A stretch of 64,000 nt of DNA from Sphingopyxis sp. H053 (GTDB taxonomy: Bacteria > Pseudomonadota > Alphaproteobacteria > Sphingomonadales > Sphingomonadaceae): assembly GCF_001468225.1 (NCBI RefSeq), contig NZ_LNRU01000002.1, positions 496,001 to 560,000 of the forward strand, written 5' to 3'. The notes under the pieces are model-generated. The model was not told the origin of the DNA and searched no databases. It saw only the letters and a program-made list of their open reading frames with translations. Position numbers and translations under genes: made by a program. This document shows, piece by piece, positions 53,671 through 61,645 of the stretch (the stretch's first letter is position 1; the number at the start of each line of letters is the position of its first letter).

Positions 53671-54461
53671 AGGGGCTGGCCTATAGCCGCTTCGCGCCGC
53701 GCGGCAAATATCGCTTCGATCAGTTCGATGTCGGCGGGCTTGTCGGCATCGATGCACGCCTCGGGCTCGGACATCGGCACGACCTTCGCGTTGAGGCCGA
53801 AACGGAGGCCCGCGCGCGCAACGCCCTGCTGGATCGTGAAGAGGCGAAGCAGCGCGCCGATCAGCAGCCACGGGCCAAACGCCGCGATGATCTTGAGCCC
53901 CTTCTTGCGGTCGCGTTCGATGCGGCCCCAGAAATCGAGCAAGGGCAGCACGCGACGCCCGCGCAGGCGGAACATGTTCGCCCCCGACCACCAGCCGCCG
54001 CGGAACTTCAGCCAGGTACGCTTCGACTGCGGATAGCGCGCGAGCAGCGTGTCGCGCTCGACCATCGCGACCGCGACGTCGCTGTCCTCGGCGCCGCGCA
54101 GGAATTCAGCGATCATAGTCGGGGTCAGCAGTACATTGTCGGCAGTGGTGACGAGCAGCGGATCGTCGCCCGGCGGCAGCGCCGCGGCGAGCGAACTGCT
54201 GATGCCCTGCCCCGAATCGGCAAAATGCAGGTCGGCAAGCCCAGCGAGCCCCGGCTCGGCCGCCAGCTCGGCACTCTTCTGTGCGAGGATCGTGATTGCG
54301 CCGACTTCAGGCGAAGCGCGCAGCGCCTTCACCACATGGACGAGCATCGCCTGCCCCGCGATCGGCAGCAGCGCCTTGGTCGACACCCCGCTGCCGGTCA
54401 ACAGCGGATCGGGACCGGGCCGGCTGCCCGCGAGGACAATCGCCGGGATCGGGGCGTTCAC
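53667..54461 (-). CDS. MobA-like NTP transferase
   Basis: A 264-residue protein with a MobA/inositol-phosphate cytidylyltransferase-like start, PAIVLAGSRPGPDPLLTGSGVSTKALLPIAGQAML, then AITILAQKS, LLVTTADNVLLTP (acidic metal site) and DADKPADIELIEAIF at the C-terminus. The first loop is longer than the usual GGxGxR loop and lacks the arginine, an atypical feature. A short basic hydrophobic stretch (WGRIERDRKKGLKIIAAFGPWLLIGALLRLF) may attach it to the membrane. It is coupled to both neighbours by 4-bp overlaps. Confidence 0.78.
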   Translation of the reverse strand: MNAPIPAIVLAGSRPGPDPLLTGSGVSTKALLPIAGQAMLVHVVKALRASPEVGAITILAQKSAELAAEPGLAGLADLHFADSGQGISSSLAAALPPGDDPLLVTTADNVLLTPTMIAEFLRGAEDSDVAVAMVERDTLLARYPQSKRTWLKFRGGWWSGANMFRLRGRRVLPLLDFWGRIERDRKKGLKIIAAFGPWLLIGALLRLFTIQQGVARAGLRFGLNAKVVPMSEPEACIDADKPADIELIEAIFAARREAAIGQPL

Positions 54462-55414
54462 TGCGTCGCTTCCGACGCGGGCGCAATGCGGCGGCCGGTC
54501 ACGCCGCGCAGGAAATCGGTCGCTTCCTCCAGCACCGGCCCCTTGTTCTGGAACGGCGCGGCGAGCGCCATCACGATGCCGCTATGCCCCATGCCGGGGT
54601 AGACGCGGAGCGTCACCGGGCCGCCCGCCTTCTCGATCGCGGCGGCGAGGTTCTGGCTGTTGCGCGGCCGCACCGTGTCATCCTCGTCGCCGGTCGCGAG
54701 CCACAAGGGCGGCGCGTCGCCGCGCGCGAAATGGATCGGCTGGGTTTTCTCGATCGGCTTGACCTTGCCCATCGCCTTGTCCCCGCGCCCCCCTTTTTCG
54801 ATGGGCAAGAAGTCATAGGGGCCGGCAAGCCCCGCGACGCCGCGGATGATCGACGGATCGCTCTTCACCGCATGCAGCCATTGCGGGTCGAGCGCGAGCA
54901 TCGCGGCGTTATAGGCGCCCGCCGAATGGCCCATCAGCGCGATCCGGTCGGGATCGCCGCCAAGCTTTGCGATATGCTCGTGCGTCCATGCGACCGCCGC
55001 CGCACTGTCCTCGATAAAGTCGGGCCAATAGGCTTTGGGCACGAGCCGATAGTCGGGGATCACCACGACAAAGCCCTGCCGCGCGAGCGCGCGCCCGGCG
55101 AAACCATAGCTGCCCCGCTCACCGCTTTCCCAGCCGCCGCCATAAAAGAAGACGACGACGGGCAGACGGTCGTCCGCCTTGGCATTTTCGGGAACCCAGA
55201 TGTCGAGCGACTGGCGCGGAGCGCGGCCATAGGGCTGGTCGGCGAGCAGCAACCGCGCGCCATCACCCTGCCCGAGCAACCGGTCGGCCATGTTGAGCGA
55301 CTTCGCGCCGCCCGCGACGATCATCTTGGCGCCGCCGCCGAACAACAGCACGAGCAGCAGCAGCACGAATAGGAATTTGATCAACCGTCGTCCTTTGGAA
55401 ACCGGCCCCGCCAT
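54458..55414 (-). CDS. Alpha/beta hydrolase (esterase-like), membrane-anchored
   Basis: A 318-residue hydrolase. An N-terminal helix (about residues 12-28, FLFVLLLLVLLFGGGA) anchors or exports it. The HSL/carboxylesterase-like core has VVFFYGGGWESGERG (oxyanion hole), MGHSAGAYNAAML (nucleophile Ser), GDEDDTVRPRNS (Asp) and PGMGHSGIVMA (His). It should deacylate an ester on the periplasmic side. First of three coupled leftward genes. ATG at 55414; upstream codons lie in a repeat. Confidence 0.88.
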   Translation of the reverse strand: MAGPVSKGRRLIKFLFVLLLLVLLFGGGAKMIVAGGAKSLNMADRLLGQGDGARLLLADQPYGRAPRQSLDIWVPENAKADDRLPVVVFFYGGGWESGERGSYGFAGRALARQGFVVVIPDYRLVPKAYWPDFIEDSAAAVAWTHEHIAKLGGDPDRIALMGHSAGAYNAAMLALDPQWLHAVKSDPSIIRGVAGLAGPYDFLPIEKGGRGDKAMGKVKPIEKTQPIHFARGDAPPLWLATGDEDDTVRPRNSQNLAAAIEKAGGPVTLRVYPGMGHSGIVMALAAPFQNKGPVLEEATDFLRGVTGRRIAPASEATQ

Positions 55415-55485
55415 CTTTCGCGCCCTACAGGGCGGCGAGGATCGGGACAAGGTGACTCCCCTGCTCGTCGGGATGTCCATCATCT

Positions 55486-55563
55486 TCGTCATCCCGGACT
55501 TGATCCGGGATCCAAAGGCCAACGCCGGCGGGGATGGACCCCGGATCAAGTCCGGGGTGACGA
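55486..55563. repeat. Inverted REP-type pair
   Basis: Arms at 55486-55513 and 55536-55563, based on GTCATCCCGGACTTGATCCG, inverted around 22 bp. This is another repeat family common in alphaproteobacterial genomes. It lies between the divergent alpha/beta hydrolase and lipid kinase genes. Confidence 0.75.
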
Positions 55564-55611
55564 GAAATGATTGGTCGCCACCTTTTCCGCGTTCGCGCGT
55601 AGGACAGGGCG

Positions 55612-56454
55612 ATGACCAGCAGCTTTAACCGCCCCGCCCTTATCTGCAACCTGCGCAGCGGCAGCTCCGACGAAGCACTCGTCGGCCGTTTGACCGAGAT
55701 ATGCCATGCGGCGGGCTCGCCGCTCGTCCGGACTGTCACCCTGCCCGACGACGACCTGCCGTCTGCACCCGCGCTGGAGGGCGACGGCATCGACCTGCTG
55801 CTGGTCCTCAGCGGCGACGGCACGCTCAACGCCGCCGCGGGCCGGCTCGAAACATGGCGCGGCGCGATGCTCCCGCTTCCCGGCGGGACGCTCAACCTGT
55901 TCCACAAGACGCTGCACGGCGATCGCAGCCCCGAGGACATCTTGCACGACGCGCTCGCGGGCAAGGCACGGAGCATCCATCCGCCGACGATCCTCTGCGA
56001 CGCGGGGCGCGCTTATATCGGCGTCATCGCCGGGCCGACGACGGTATGGGCCGAGGTTCGCGAGCAATTCCGCTCGCTGAGCCTCAGCGGCCTCGCCGAA
56101 ACCATCCCCGATGCAATCGATGCGACGCTTTACGGCGACGGCGTCCGCATTCTTGGATCGGACGAGTCTTTCCAGGCGATCAACCTGACGCCAAAGTCCG
56201 ACCGCATCCTCGCCGAAGGGTTGATCACCGACAGCGCGGGGTCGATCCTGAGCCACGGGATCGCCTGGCTCGGCGGCGATTTTCGCGAAGGGCCGAGCGT
56301 CGACCTGTCCGAACGCCGCGCGGTGGTCATCGAAAGCGAAGGATCGATCGGCCTGCTCCTCGATGGCGAACCCGCCGAATTGCCGTCGGGGGCAACCTAT
56401 CGCCTCGAGGCCAGCCCGCTCGCGTTTCTCGCCACGGCGCCCGCCGCCCCATGA
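55612..56454 (+). CDS. Diacylglycerol-kinase-family lipid kinase
   Basis: A 280-residue DAGK-catalytic-domain protein: PALICNLRSGSS at the start, LLVLSGDGTLNAAAGRLE, LPLPGGTLNLFHKTLHG (nucleotide-binding GGDGTxN/GGTLN loops) and VIESEGSIGLLLDGEPAELPSGATYRLEASPLAFL, typical of the YegS/DgkB C-terminal half. It should phosphorylate a lipid such as diacylglycerol or a sphingoid-type substrate. A 4-bp overlap couples it to the metallophosphoesterase gene. Confidence 0.9.
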   Translation: MTSSFNRPALICNLRSGSSDEALVGRLTEICHAAGSPLVRTVTLPDDDLPSAPALEGDGIDLLLVLSGDGTLNAAAGRLETWRGAMLPLPGGTLNLFHKTLHGDRSPEDILHDALAGKARSIHPPTILCDAGRAYIGVIAGPTTVWAEVREQFRSLSLSGLAETIPDAIDATLYGDGVRILGSDESFQAINLTPKSDRILAEGLITDSAGSILSHGIAWLGGDFREGPSVDLSERRAVVIESEGSIGLLLDGEPAELPSGATYRLEASPLAFLATAPAAP

Positions 56455-57299
56455 CGCGGCTGTTCCACATCAGCGACCTGCATTTCGGGCTGGAGGACCG
56501 CGCCGCGCTCGCCTGGTTTACCGATTGCGTGCGCCGCGAGCAGCCCGATGCGGTGCTGATCACCGGCGATCTCACGATGCGCGCGCGCAGCCATGAATTC
56601 GCTGCCGCATGCGACTGGATCGGCGCGCTCGACGTGCCGGCGACGGTCGAGGTCGGCAATCATGACCTGCCCTATTTCAACCCCTTCGAACGCTTCTTCG
56701 ACCCCTATCGCCGCATCCGCGGGATCGAACGGCTCGTCGAGCGCGAACTCGACCTGGCGGGCGTCGCGGTCGTGCCGCTCAAGACCACCGCGCGCGCGCA
56801 ATGGCGGCTCGACTGGTCGAAGGGCTGGGTGACGGCGCGGGCGCTGGAGAAGACGCTCGCTGCAATCGATGCGCTGCCGCGCGGCTCGACGGTGCTTGTC
56901 ACCGCGCACCACCCGTTGGTCGAAGCGGGCACGAAGGGGCGCGCGCTGACTCGCGGCGGCGAGCGGGCGCTGCGCGAACTGGCGCAGCGCGGCGTCGCGG
57001 CGGTGCTCACCGGCCATGTCCACGACGCCTTCGATCTCGCCGCGCAAACCGCATCCGGGCCGATCCGCATGATCGGCGCGGGAACGCTGTCGCAGCGCAT
57101 CCGCTCGACCCCGCCGAGCTTCAACGAGCTGCGGATCAAGGACGGCGAGATCGCGGTCCGCGTTCGCAACGTCGAGGCGGTTCCGACCTTCGACATGCAG
57201 ATCGACGACGTGCCGCCCGACGCATTGCCGCCGCGCGCACCCGGCGAACCCGTAGCACCGATCGACGCCGTGCCCCCGGTCGATCCGCCGGTGCATTGA
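56451..57299 (+). CDS. Calcineurin-like metallophosphoesterase
   Basis: A 282-residue phosphoesterase with all five metal blocks: FHISDLHFG, LITGDLTMRA, VEVGNHDLPYF, VTAHHPLVEA and LTGHVHDAF. The fold suits a cyclic-nucleotide or phospholipid-type phosphoesterase (CpdA/GpdQ-like); the substrate is unknown. The proline-rich tail of about 30 residues (VPPDALPPRAPGEPVAP and so on) is unusual. It is co-transcribed with the lipid kinase. Confidence 0.9.
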   Translation: MTRLFHISDLHFGLEDRAALAWFTDCVRREQPDAVLITGDLTMRARSHEFAAACDWIGALDVPATVEVGNHDLPYFNPFERFFDPYRRIRGIERLVERELDLAGVAVVPLKTTARAQWRLDWSKGWVTARALEKTLAAIDALPRGSTVLVTAHHPLVEAGTKGRALTRGGERALRELAQRGVAAVLTGHVHDAFDLAAQTASGPIRMIGAGTLSQRIRSTPPSFNELRIKDGEIAVRVRNVEAVPTFDMQIDDVPPDALPPRAPGEPVAPIDAVPPVDPPVH

Positions 57300-57310
57300 C
57301 GCGCCGCCGT

Positions 57311-57347
57311 ATCCCGTTACGTTGCAAGAAAAAACGCAAAATGGGAT
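57311..57347. promoter_or_regulatory. Imperfect palindrome in the leader of the lipocalin-like gene
   Basis: ATCCC (57311-57315) pairs with GGGAT (57343-57347), and GTTGC (57321-57325) with GCAA (57336-57339), enclosing an A-rich loop, just before the ribosome site of the gene at 57356. It could be an operator or a leader hairpin. Confidence 0.3.
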
Positions 57348-57355
57348 GAGAGACG

Positions 57356-58444
57356 ATGCTGACAAAGGGCGACGATTTCCCGCTGCACCAGAGCGCCGAG
57401 CCGATTGCCTTCGCGGGCACCGACCGCAATTTCTATGATCGCTATTTCTTCAACGGCTATTCGCCCGACGGTTCGGTCTTCTTCGCCGCGGCGATGGGTT
57501 TCTATCCGCAGTTGGGCATCGTCGATGCGGCCTTTTGCGTGTTGGCGGGTGGCGTGCAGCATAATCTGCGCGCAAGCCGACGCTCAGGCGGCGAGCGGCT
57601 CGACCTGTCGGTGGGGCCGATCGCAATCGCCATCGACGCACCGCTCGAAACGCTGACGCTGCGCATCGCCGCGAACGATGGCCCGCTCGCAGCCGAACTG
57701 CGTTTCACCGCGCGGCATTTCCCGATCGAGGAACCGCGCTTCACCCGCCGCAACGGCACGCGCCTGTTCATGGACTATACGCGCATGACGCAAAACGGCC
57801 ATTGGTCGGGATGGCTCTCGGTCGATGGTGCGCGCGTCGATGTCGGGGCCGACTGGGCCGGAACGCGAGACCGCAGCTGGGGTATCCGCCCCGTCGGCGC
57901 GGCCGAGCCGCAACCGCCGCCGCAGGGCAATTTCCACCAATTCTTCTGGCTCTGGACGCCGTGCAATTTCGAGGATCGCTCGCTCTTCTTTCACAGTAAC
58001 GACGACGGCGAGGGGAGCCCATGGAACCGCCGCGCGGTGCTCGTCGGCGCGAACGGCGGCGAGCGTCATTATGCCGACCCCGCATTCGTCGCCGAATGGC
58101 AGCCGGGCACGCGGCGCCTGAGCAAGCTGACCGCAGATTTCGATGGCAAGACGCGCCTGACGCTGACCCCGAGCGGGCCGGTGTTCGCGATGAGCGGGCT
58201 CGGCTACACGCACCCCGTCTGGGGCCATGGTTTCGACCATGGCGACCTCGAGGTGTCGCACGACAGCCTGTCCGAGGCCGAACGGATGTGGGGCAATCCG
58301 CTCGCGATGCATGTGCAGGCGCTCATCCGCGCCGACCTCGCCGACGGCGACCGCAGCGAGAGCGGGGTCGGCGTGCTCGAACAATTGTTCGTCGGCCCGC
58401 ACGCCCCGACCGGCCTCACCCGTCTGATGGACCCCGCGCCGTGA
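57356..58444 (+). CDS. AttH/CrtC-like (double lipocalin) protein, uncharacterised
   Basis: A 362-residue beta-rich protein: NFYDRYFFNGYSPDGSVFFAAAMGFYPQLGIVDAAFCVL at the start, DWAGTRDRSWGIRPVG, HQFFWLWTPCNFEDRSLFFHSNDDGEGSPWNRRAVLV and GYTHPVWGHGFDHGDLEV. This arrangement is typical of AttH-type or hydroxyneurosporene-synthase-related double-lipocalin proteins. Its function is unknown. It overlaps the following kinase gene by 4 bp (GTGA), and such pairs recur in sphingomonads and actinobacteria. Confidence 0.72.
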   Translation: MLTKGDDFPLHQSAEPIAFAGTDRNFYDRYFFNGYSPDGSVFFAAAMGFYPQLGIVDAAFCVLAGGVQHNLRASRRSGGERLDLSVGPIAIAIDAPLETLTLRIAANDGPLAAELRFTARHFPIEEPRFTRRNGTRLFMDYTRMTQNGHWSGWLSVDGARVDVGADWAGTRDRSWGIRPVGAAEPQPPPQGNFHQFFWLWTPCNFEDRSLFFHSNDDGEGSPWNRRAVLVGANGGERHYADPAFVAEWQPGTRRLSKLTADFDGKTRLTLTPSGPVFAMSGLGYTHPVWGHGFDHGDLEVSHDSLSEAERMWGNPLAMHVQALIRADLADGDRSESGVGVLEQLFVGPHAPTGLTRLMDPAP

Positions 58445-59481
58445 GTTTTCCGACCTCGCCCGAGGCGATGCAGCCGACGTGGCTCAGCGCGGTGCTCGGG
58501 CATCCGGAAAAGCTGAAGGGCTTCGTCGCGGCCAAGGTCGGCACCGGGCAGATGTGCGACAGCTATCGCCTGACGCTCGACTGGGACGCGGGCGTCGACG
58601 CCCCCGCAACGGTGATCGCCAAATGCCCCAGCCATGACGAGGCGAGCCGCAATATCGCCAAGCTCACCGGCACCTATGTCAAGGAAATCAGCTGGTATCG
58701 CGAGCTTGCCGCCGCCAGCGGGGTTCCCGCGCCGATATGCCATTATTGCGATATTGCCGACGATGATGTCGACTTCGTCCTGATCCTGTCCGACCTCGCG
58801 CCGGCGCAGGCGGGCGACCAGCTTGCCGGTCTCGCCCTCTCCGGGCTGATCCCCTGCATCGAAGCCGCGGCAAAACTTCACGCCTATTTGTGGAACGACG
58901 CCCGGCTCGCGCAGATGCCCTCGCTTGCACGCGACAATGCGGGGCTGATCCGCACGCTGTTCCCCCAGCTCTATGCCGGCTTTCGCGAACGTTATGCGGA
59001 AAGGCTCGCGCCCGAGGTGCTCGATCTCGGCGCCGGGCTCGTTACGAAACTCGACGCCTATCTGGCGCGCGAGCCTTCGGTCCGGACGATCGTCCATGGC
59101 GACCTGCGCGTCGACAATATCCTCTTCGCGCCCGACGGCGAAGCCTGCTGGATCGTCGACTGGCAGACGCTGGGGCGCGGCAGCGGCGCCGCCGACCTCG
59201 CCTATCTGGTCGGCACCAGCATCGCCGACCCGGTCGAGCGCGCGGCGGCCGACCGGCCGGCATTCGACCATTGGATCGCGGCATTGACCGCCGCGGGCGT
59301 CAAGCCCGATGCCGCAGCGCTGTGGACCGACTACCGCGTCGGGGCCTTGAGCGGCTATTTCATGGCGGTCTTCGCCTCGATGAGTGTCGAACGCACCGCG
59401 CGCGGCGACGAGATGTTCGCGGTGATGGCCGAACGGCCCGCACGGCAGGCGCTGGCGCTGGGGAGCCTCGATCTGCTTTAG
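58441..59481 (+). CDS. APH-family phosphotransferase (choline/ecdysteroid-kinase-like)
   Basis: A 346-residue protein kinase-like phosphotransferase: IAKCPSHDEASRNIAKLTGTYVKEISWY (ATP-site lysine and Glu), LILSDLAPAQAGDQLAGL, the catalytic loop TIVHGDLRVDNILFAPDGEACWIVDWQ and LAYLVGTS. GTG at 58441 overlaps the upstream stop; ATG at 58468 is the alternative. It would phosphorylate a small alcohol; the identity is unknown. Coupling to the lipocalin-like gene suggests they act on one hydrophobic molecule. Confidence 0.85.
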   Translation: MSFPTSPEAMQPTWLSAVLGHPEKLKGFVAAKVGTGQMCDSYRLTLDWDAGVDAPATVIAKCPSHDEASRNIAKLTGTYVKEISWYRELAAASGVPAPICHYCDIADDDVDFVLILSDLAPAQAGDQLAGLALSGLIPCIEAAAKLHAYLWNDARLAQMPSLARDNAGLIRTLFPQLYAGFRERYAERLAPEVLDLGAGLVTKLDAYLAREPSVRTIVHGDLRVDNILFAPDGEACWIVDWQTLGRGSGAADLAYLVGTSIADPVERAAADRPAFDHWIAALTAAGVKPDAAALWTDYRVGALSGYFMAVFASMSVERTARGDEMFAVMAERPARQALALGSLDLL

Positions 59482-59527
59482 TTCTCTATAGGGGGGGCAG
59501 AAACCGACCGCTAGCGGACCTTCTTCT

Positions 59528-59549
59528 CCCCTCCCGCTTGCGGGAGGGG
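59528..59549. repeat. Dispersed CCCCTCCCGC hairpin
   Basis: Arms CCCCTCCCGC and GCGGGAGGGG around TT, the same hairpin as 31077-31098. The surrounding 198-bp gap between the convergent kinase and rpsI genes (59482-59679) otherwise holds only the rpsI terminator. Confidence 0.65.
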
Positions 59550-59620
59550 TGACCAACTCGCTGCTGTAATGGCAGCTCACCACCCAAAGCCGACAGCTGA
59601 CCGGTTTTGGCCCAAAGGAA

Positions 59621-59648
59621 AAGGGCGGCCCGTTGCCGGACCGCCCTT
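59621..59648 (-). terminator. Terminator of rplM-rpsI
   Basis: AAGGGCGG (59621-59628) pairs with CCGCCCTT (59641-59648). On the minus strand the stem is followed by TTCCTTT, so this looks like an intrinsic terminator about 30 bp past the rpsI stop. Confidence 0.7.
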
Positions 59649-59679
59649 CCTTTCTCCGTCCGTCGACGAAAGAAACTGA

Positions 59680-60177
59680 TTAGCGCTTCGAGAACTGGAA
59701 GCTGCGGCGGGCCTTGGCCTTGCCGTACTTCTTACGCTCGACGGCGCGGCTGTCGCGGGTCAGGAAGCCGGCCGACTTCACAACGCCGCGCAGCGCGGGT
59801 TCGAAGCGGGTCAGCGCCTGCGCGATGCCGTGCAGCACGGCGCCCGCCTGGCCCGAGAGGCCACCGCCCTTGACGGTTGCGATCACGTCATACTGGCCAA
59901 CGCGCTCGGTCAGGCCGAAGGGCTGGTTGATGACGAGACGCAGCGTCGGACGTGCGAAATAAACTTCCTGGTCGCGGCCGTTGACGGTGATCTTGCCCGT
60001 GCCGGGCTTGACCCACACGCGGGCAACGGCGTCCTTGCGGCGGCCGGTCGCATAGGCGCGGCCCTGCTTGTCGACGATCTTTTCGCGCAGCGGCGTGGTC
60101 GAGACCGGAGCGGCAACGGTGCCTTCGACGGCGCCGGCGAGATCCTTGAGATCGGTCATGGTCTGTTCGTCAGCCAT
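59680..60177 (-). CDS. rpsI: 30S ribosomal protein S9
   Basis: A 165-residue S9 with the alphaproteobacterial N-terminal extension (about 30 residues) before [30 protein letters not shown], then [21 protein letters not shown] and the C-terminal [11 protein letters not shown] that reaches the P site. The start overlaps the rplM stop by one base (TAATG), the normal rplM-rpsI coupling. Confidence 0.98.
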   Translation of the reverse strand: MADEQTMTDLKDLAGAVEGTVAAPVSTTPLREKIVDKQGRAYATGRRKDAVARVWVKPGTGKITVNGRDQEVYFARPTLRLVINQPFGLTERVGQYDVIATVKGGGLSGQAGAVLHGIAQALTRFEPALRGVVKSAGFLTRDSRAVERKKYGKAKARRSFQFSKR

Positions 60178-60656
60178 TATGCACCCACCTTGTTCTTGCG
60201 ATTCATCGACGCGACGTCGATCACTTCGGGGCTCTGCCCTTCATGCGGATGTTCAGCGCCGGCGAAGATGCGCAGGTTGCGCATCTGCTGGCGGCCGAGC
60301 GGGCCACGCGGGATCATGCGTTCGACGGCCTTTTCGAGCACGCGCTCGGGAAAACGGCCTTCGAGGATCTTCGCGGGGCTCGTTTCCTTGATGCCGCCGG
60401 CGTAGCCGGTGTGCTTGTAGTAACGCTTGTCCTGCAGCTTCTTGCCGGTGAACGCCACCTTCTCCGCGTTGATGACGATGACATTGTCACCGCAATCGAC
60501 GTGGGGGGTGAACGACGGCTTGTGCTTGCCGCGCAGGATGTTGGCGATAATCGAAGCAACGCGGCCCACAACGAGACCCTCGGCGTCGATCAGCACCCAT
60601 TTCTTTTCGACCGTCGCGGCGTTCGCCGATACAGTCGTCTTGGTCAGCGCCTTCAT
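60177..60656 (-). CDS. rplM: 50S ribosomal protein L13
   Basis: A 159-residue L13 with [46 protein letters not shown] and [20 protein letters not shown]. Two ATGs stand in tandem (60659 and 60656). The Shine-Dalgarno AAGGAGGT (60671-60664 on the minus strand) is 7 bases from the second and only 4 from the first, so I chose 60656. Confidence 0.98.
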   Translation of the reverse strand: MKALTKTTVSANAATVEKKWVLIDAEGLVVGRVASIIANILRGKHKPSFTPHVDCGDNVIVINAEKVAFTGKKLQDKRYYKHTGYAGGIKETSPAKILEGRFPERVLEKAVERMIPRGPLGRQQMRNLRIFAGAEHPHEGQSPEVIDVASMNRKNKVGA

Positions 60657-60816
60657 CATGGCGACCTCCTTGACAGATATGGACTAGGACGAGCAGCCAT
60701 GCCGCCGCCCGAAAACAAACCGCGCCGCCTGATCCTTGAAGGGACGCAGCGGCGCTTCGGAGCGGGCCAATGGCGCCAACCGAGCGGAAAGTCAAGCAGA
60801 TCGCGGCTTTGCTGAC

Positions 60817-60832
60817 AGGTATTATGATACCT
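60817..60832. terminator. Palindrome after the ctaA-linked gene
   Basis: AGGTAT and ATACCT enclose TATG, immediately after the stop of the gene at 60833 (minus strand) and about 160 bp upstream of rplM. It could be a weak terminator stem or a regulator site for rplM; the sequence does not decide. Confidence 0.3.
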
Positions 60833-61645
60833 TTAGCTTTGCGGAACGATCTCCAGCGCGCGAACCCGCTCTTCGACGAGGGTCCGTCCGTCGCCCTCGG
60901 CATCGACGATCCAGCTCTGCCGCTGCTCGCGCATCACCAGCCCCGTCGCGGTGTCGACGGTCCACAGATTGTCGATTTCCAGCGGCTTGGCGGCACCGGC
61001 AACGGGCGCAGAATCGCGCTCGACCTTGGCGATCGTCTGCAACGCGCCGCCGTGCGTGATCGATATGCTCGCGCCGTCCGCCTGTGCCGAGAGCGGAATA
61101 GCGCCATTGGCAGGCGCAACCAGCGCCCGGATATCGGCGGTCGCCAGCTTGTCGCGTTCGGCAGCGGGGAGCGCCGCAATCAACTGCGCCAATTGCCTGG
61201 CTTCAGGCCGCCCCGCCTTGGCGCCCACTGCCTCGATCCGCGCGGTCACCCGCTCCCACAATCCGTCCGGATCCACCATGTCGATACGGCTGCCGTCGGG
61301 CGCGACAAGATAGGCGATCGGTTCGCCGACCAGCGGATCGAGCATCAACGACAGCGCGCGGGTCACTTCGGGTCGTGCATCCGAATCGATCCGTTGCAGC
61401 ACCGCCTCGAGCCGGTAACCCCGCCCGACGCGCTGCCATTGCAGCGCATAGACGAGCGAGAAGTTGATCAGCGATCCTTCGCGGCCGATCCGGCGCGTCG
61501 TCACGCGGTAGGTCATCGGTCGGCCCACCGGGGGAGCGAACTGGAAATGCACGGCCGTCGCAGCCGGAACGTCGCCCGGCTCAGAGGACGGAAGGGGCTG
61601 GGCCGCCAGCAGCAATAGCGCGCCGAGGCTGCCGGCCGGGATCAT
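60833..61645 (-). CDS. Uncharacterised exported protein coupled to ctaA
   Basis: A 270-residue protein with a likely signal peptide (MIPAGSLGALLLLAAQPLPSS) and a beta-rich mature part: VHFQFAPPVGRPMTYRVTTRRIGREGSLINFSLVYALQWQRVGRGYRLEAVLQRID and later PLEIDNLWTVDTATGLVMREQRQSWIVDAEGDGRTLVEE. It resembles DUF6263-like periplasmic proteins only in outline; I do not recognise it. The ATG at 61645 overlaps the ctaA stop by 4 bp. The frame stays open further upstream, but that part is the reverse reading of ctaA and is not coding. Confidence 0.65.
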   Translation of the reverse strand: MIPAGSLGALLLLAAQPLPSSEPGDVPAATAVHFQFAPPVGRPMTYRVTTRRIGREGSLINFSLVYALQWQRVGRGYRLEAVLQRIDSDARPEVTRALSLMLDPLVGEPIAYLVAPDGSRIDMVDPDGLWERVTARIEAVGAKAGRPEARQLAQLIAALPAAERDKLATADIRALVAPANGAIPLSAQADGASISITHGGALQTIAKVERDSAPVAGAAKPLEIDNLWTVDTATGLVMREQRQSWIVDAEGDGRTLVEERVRALEIVPQS

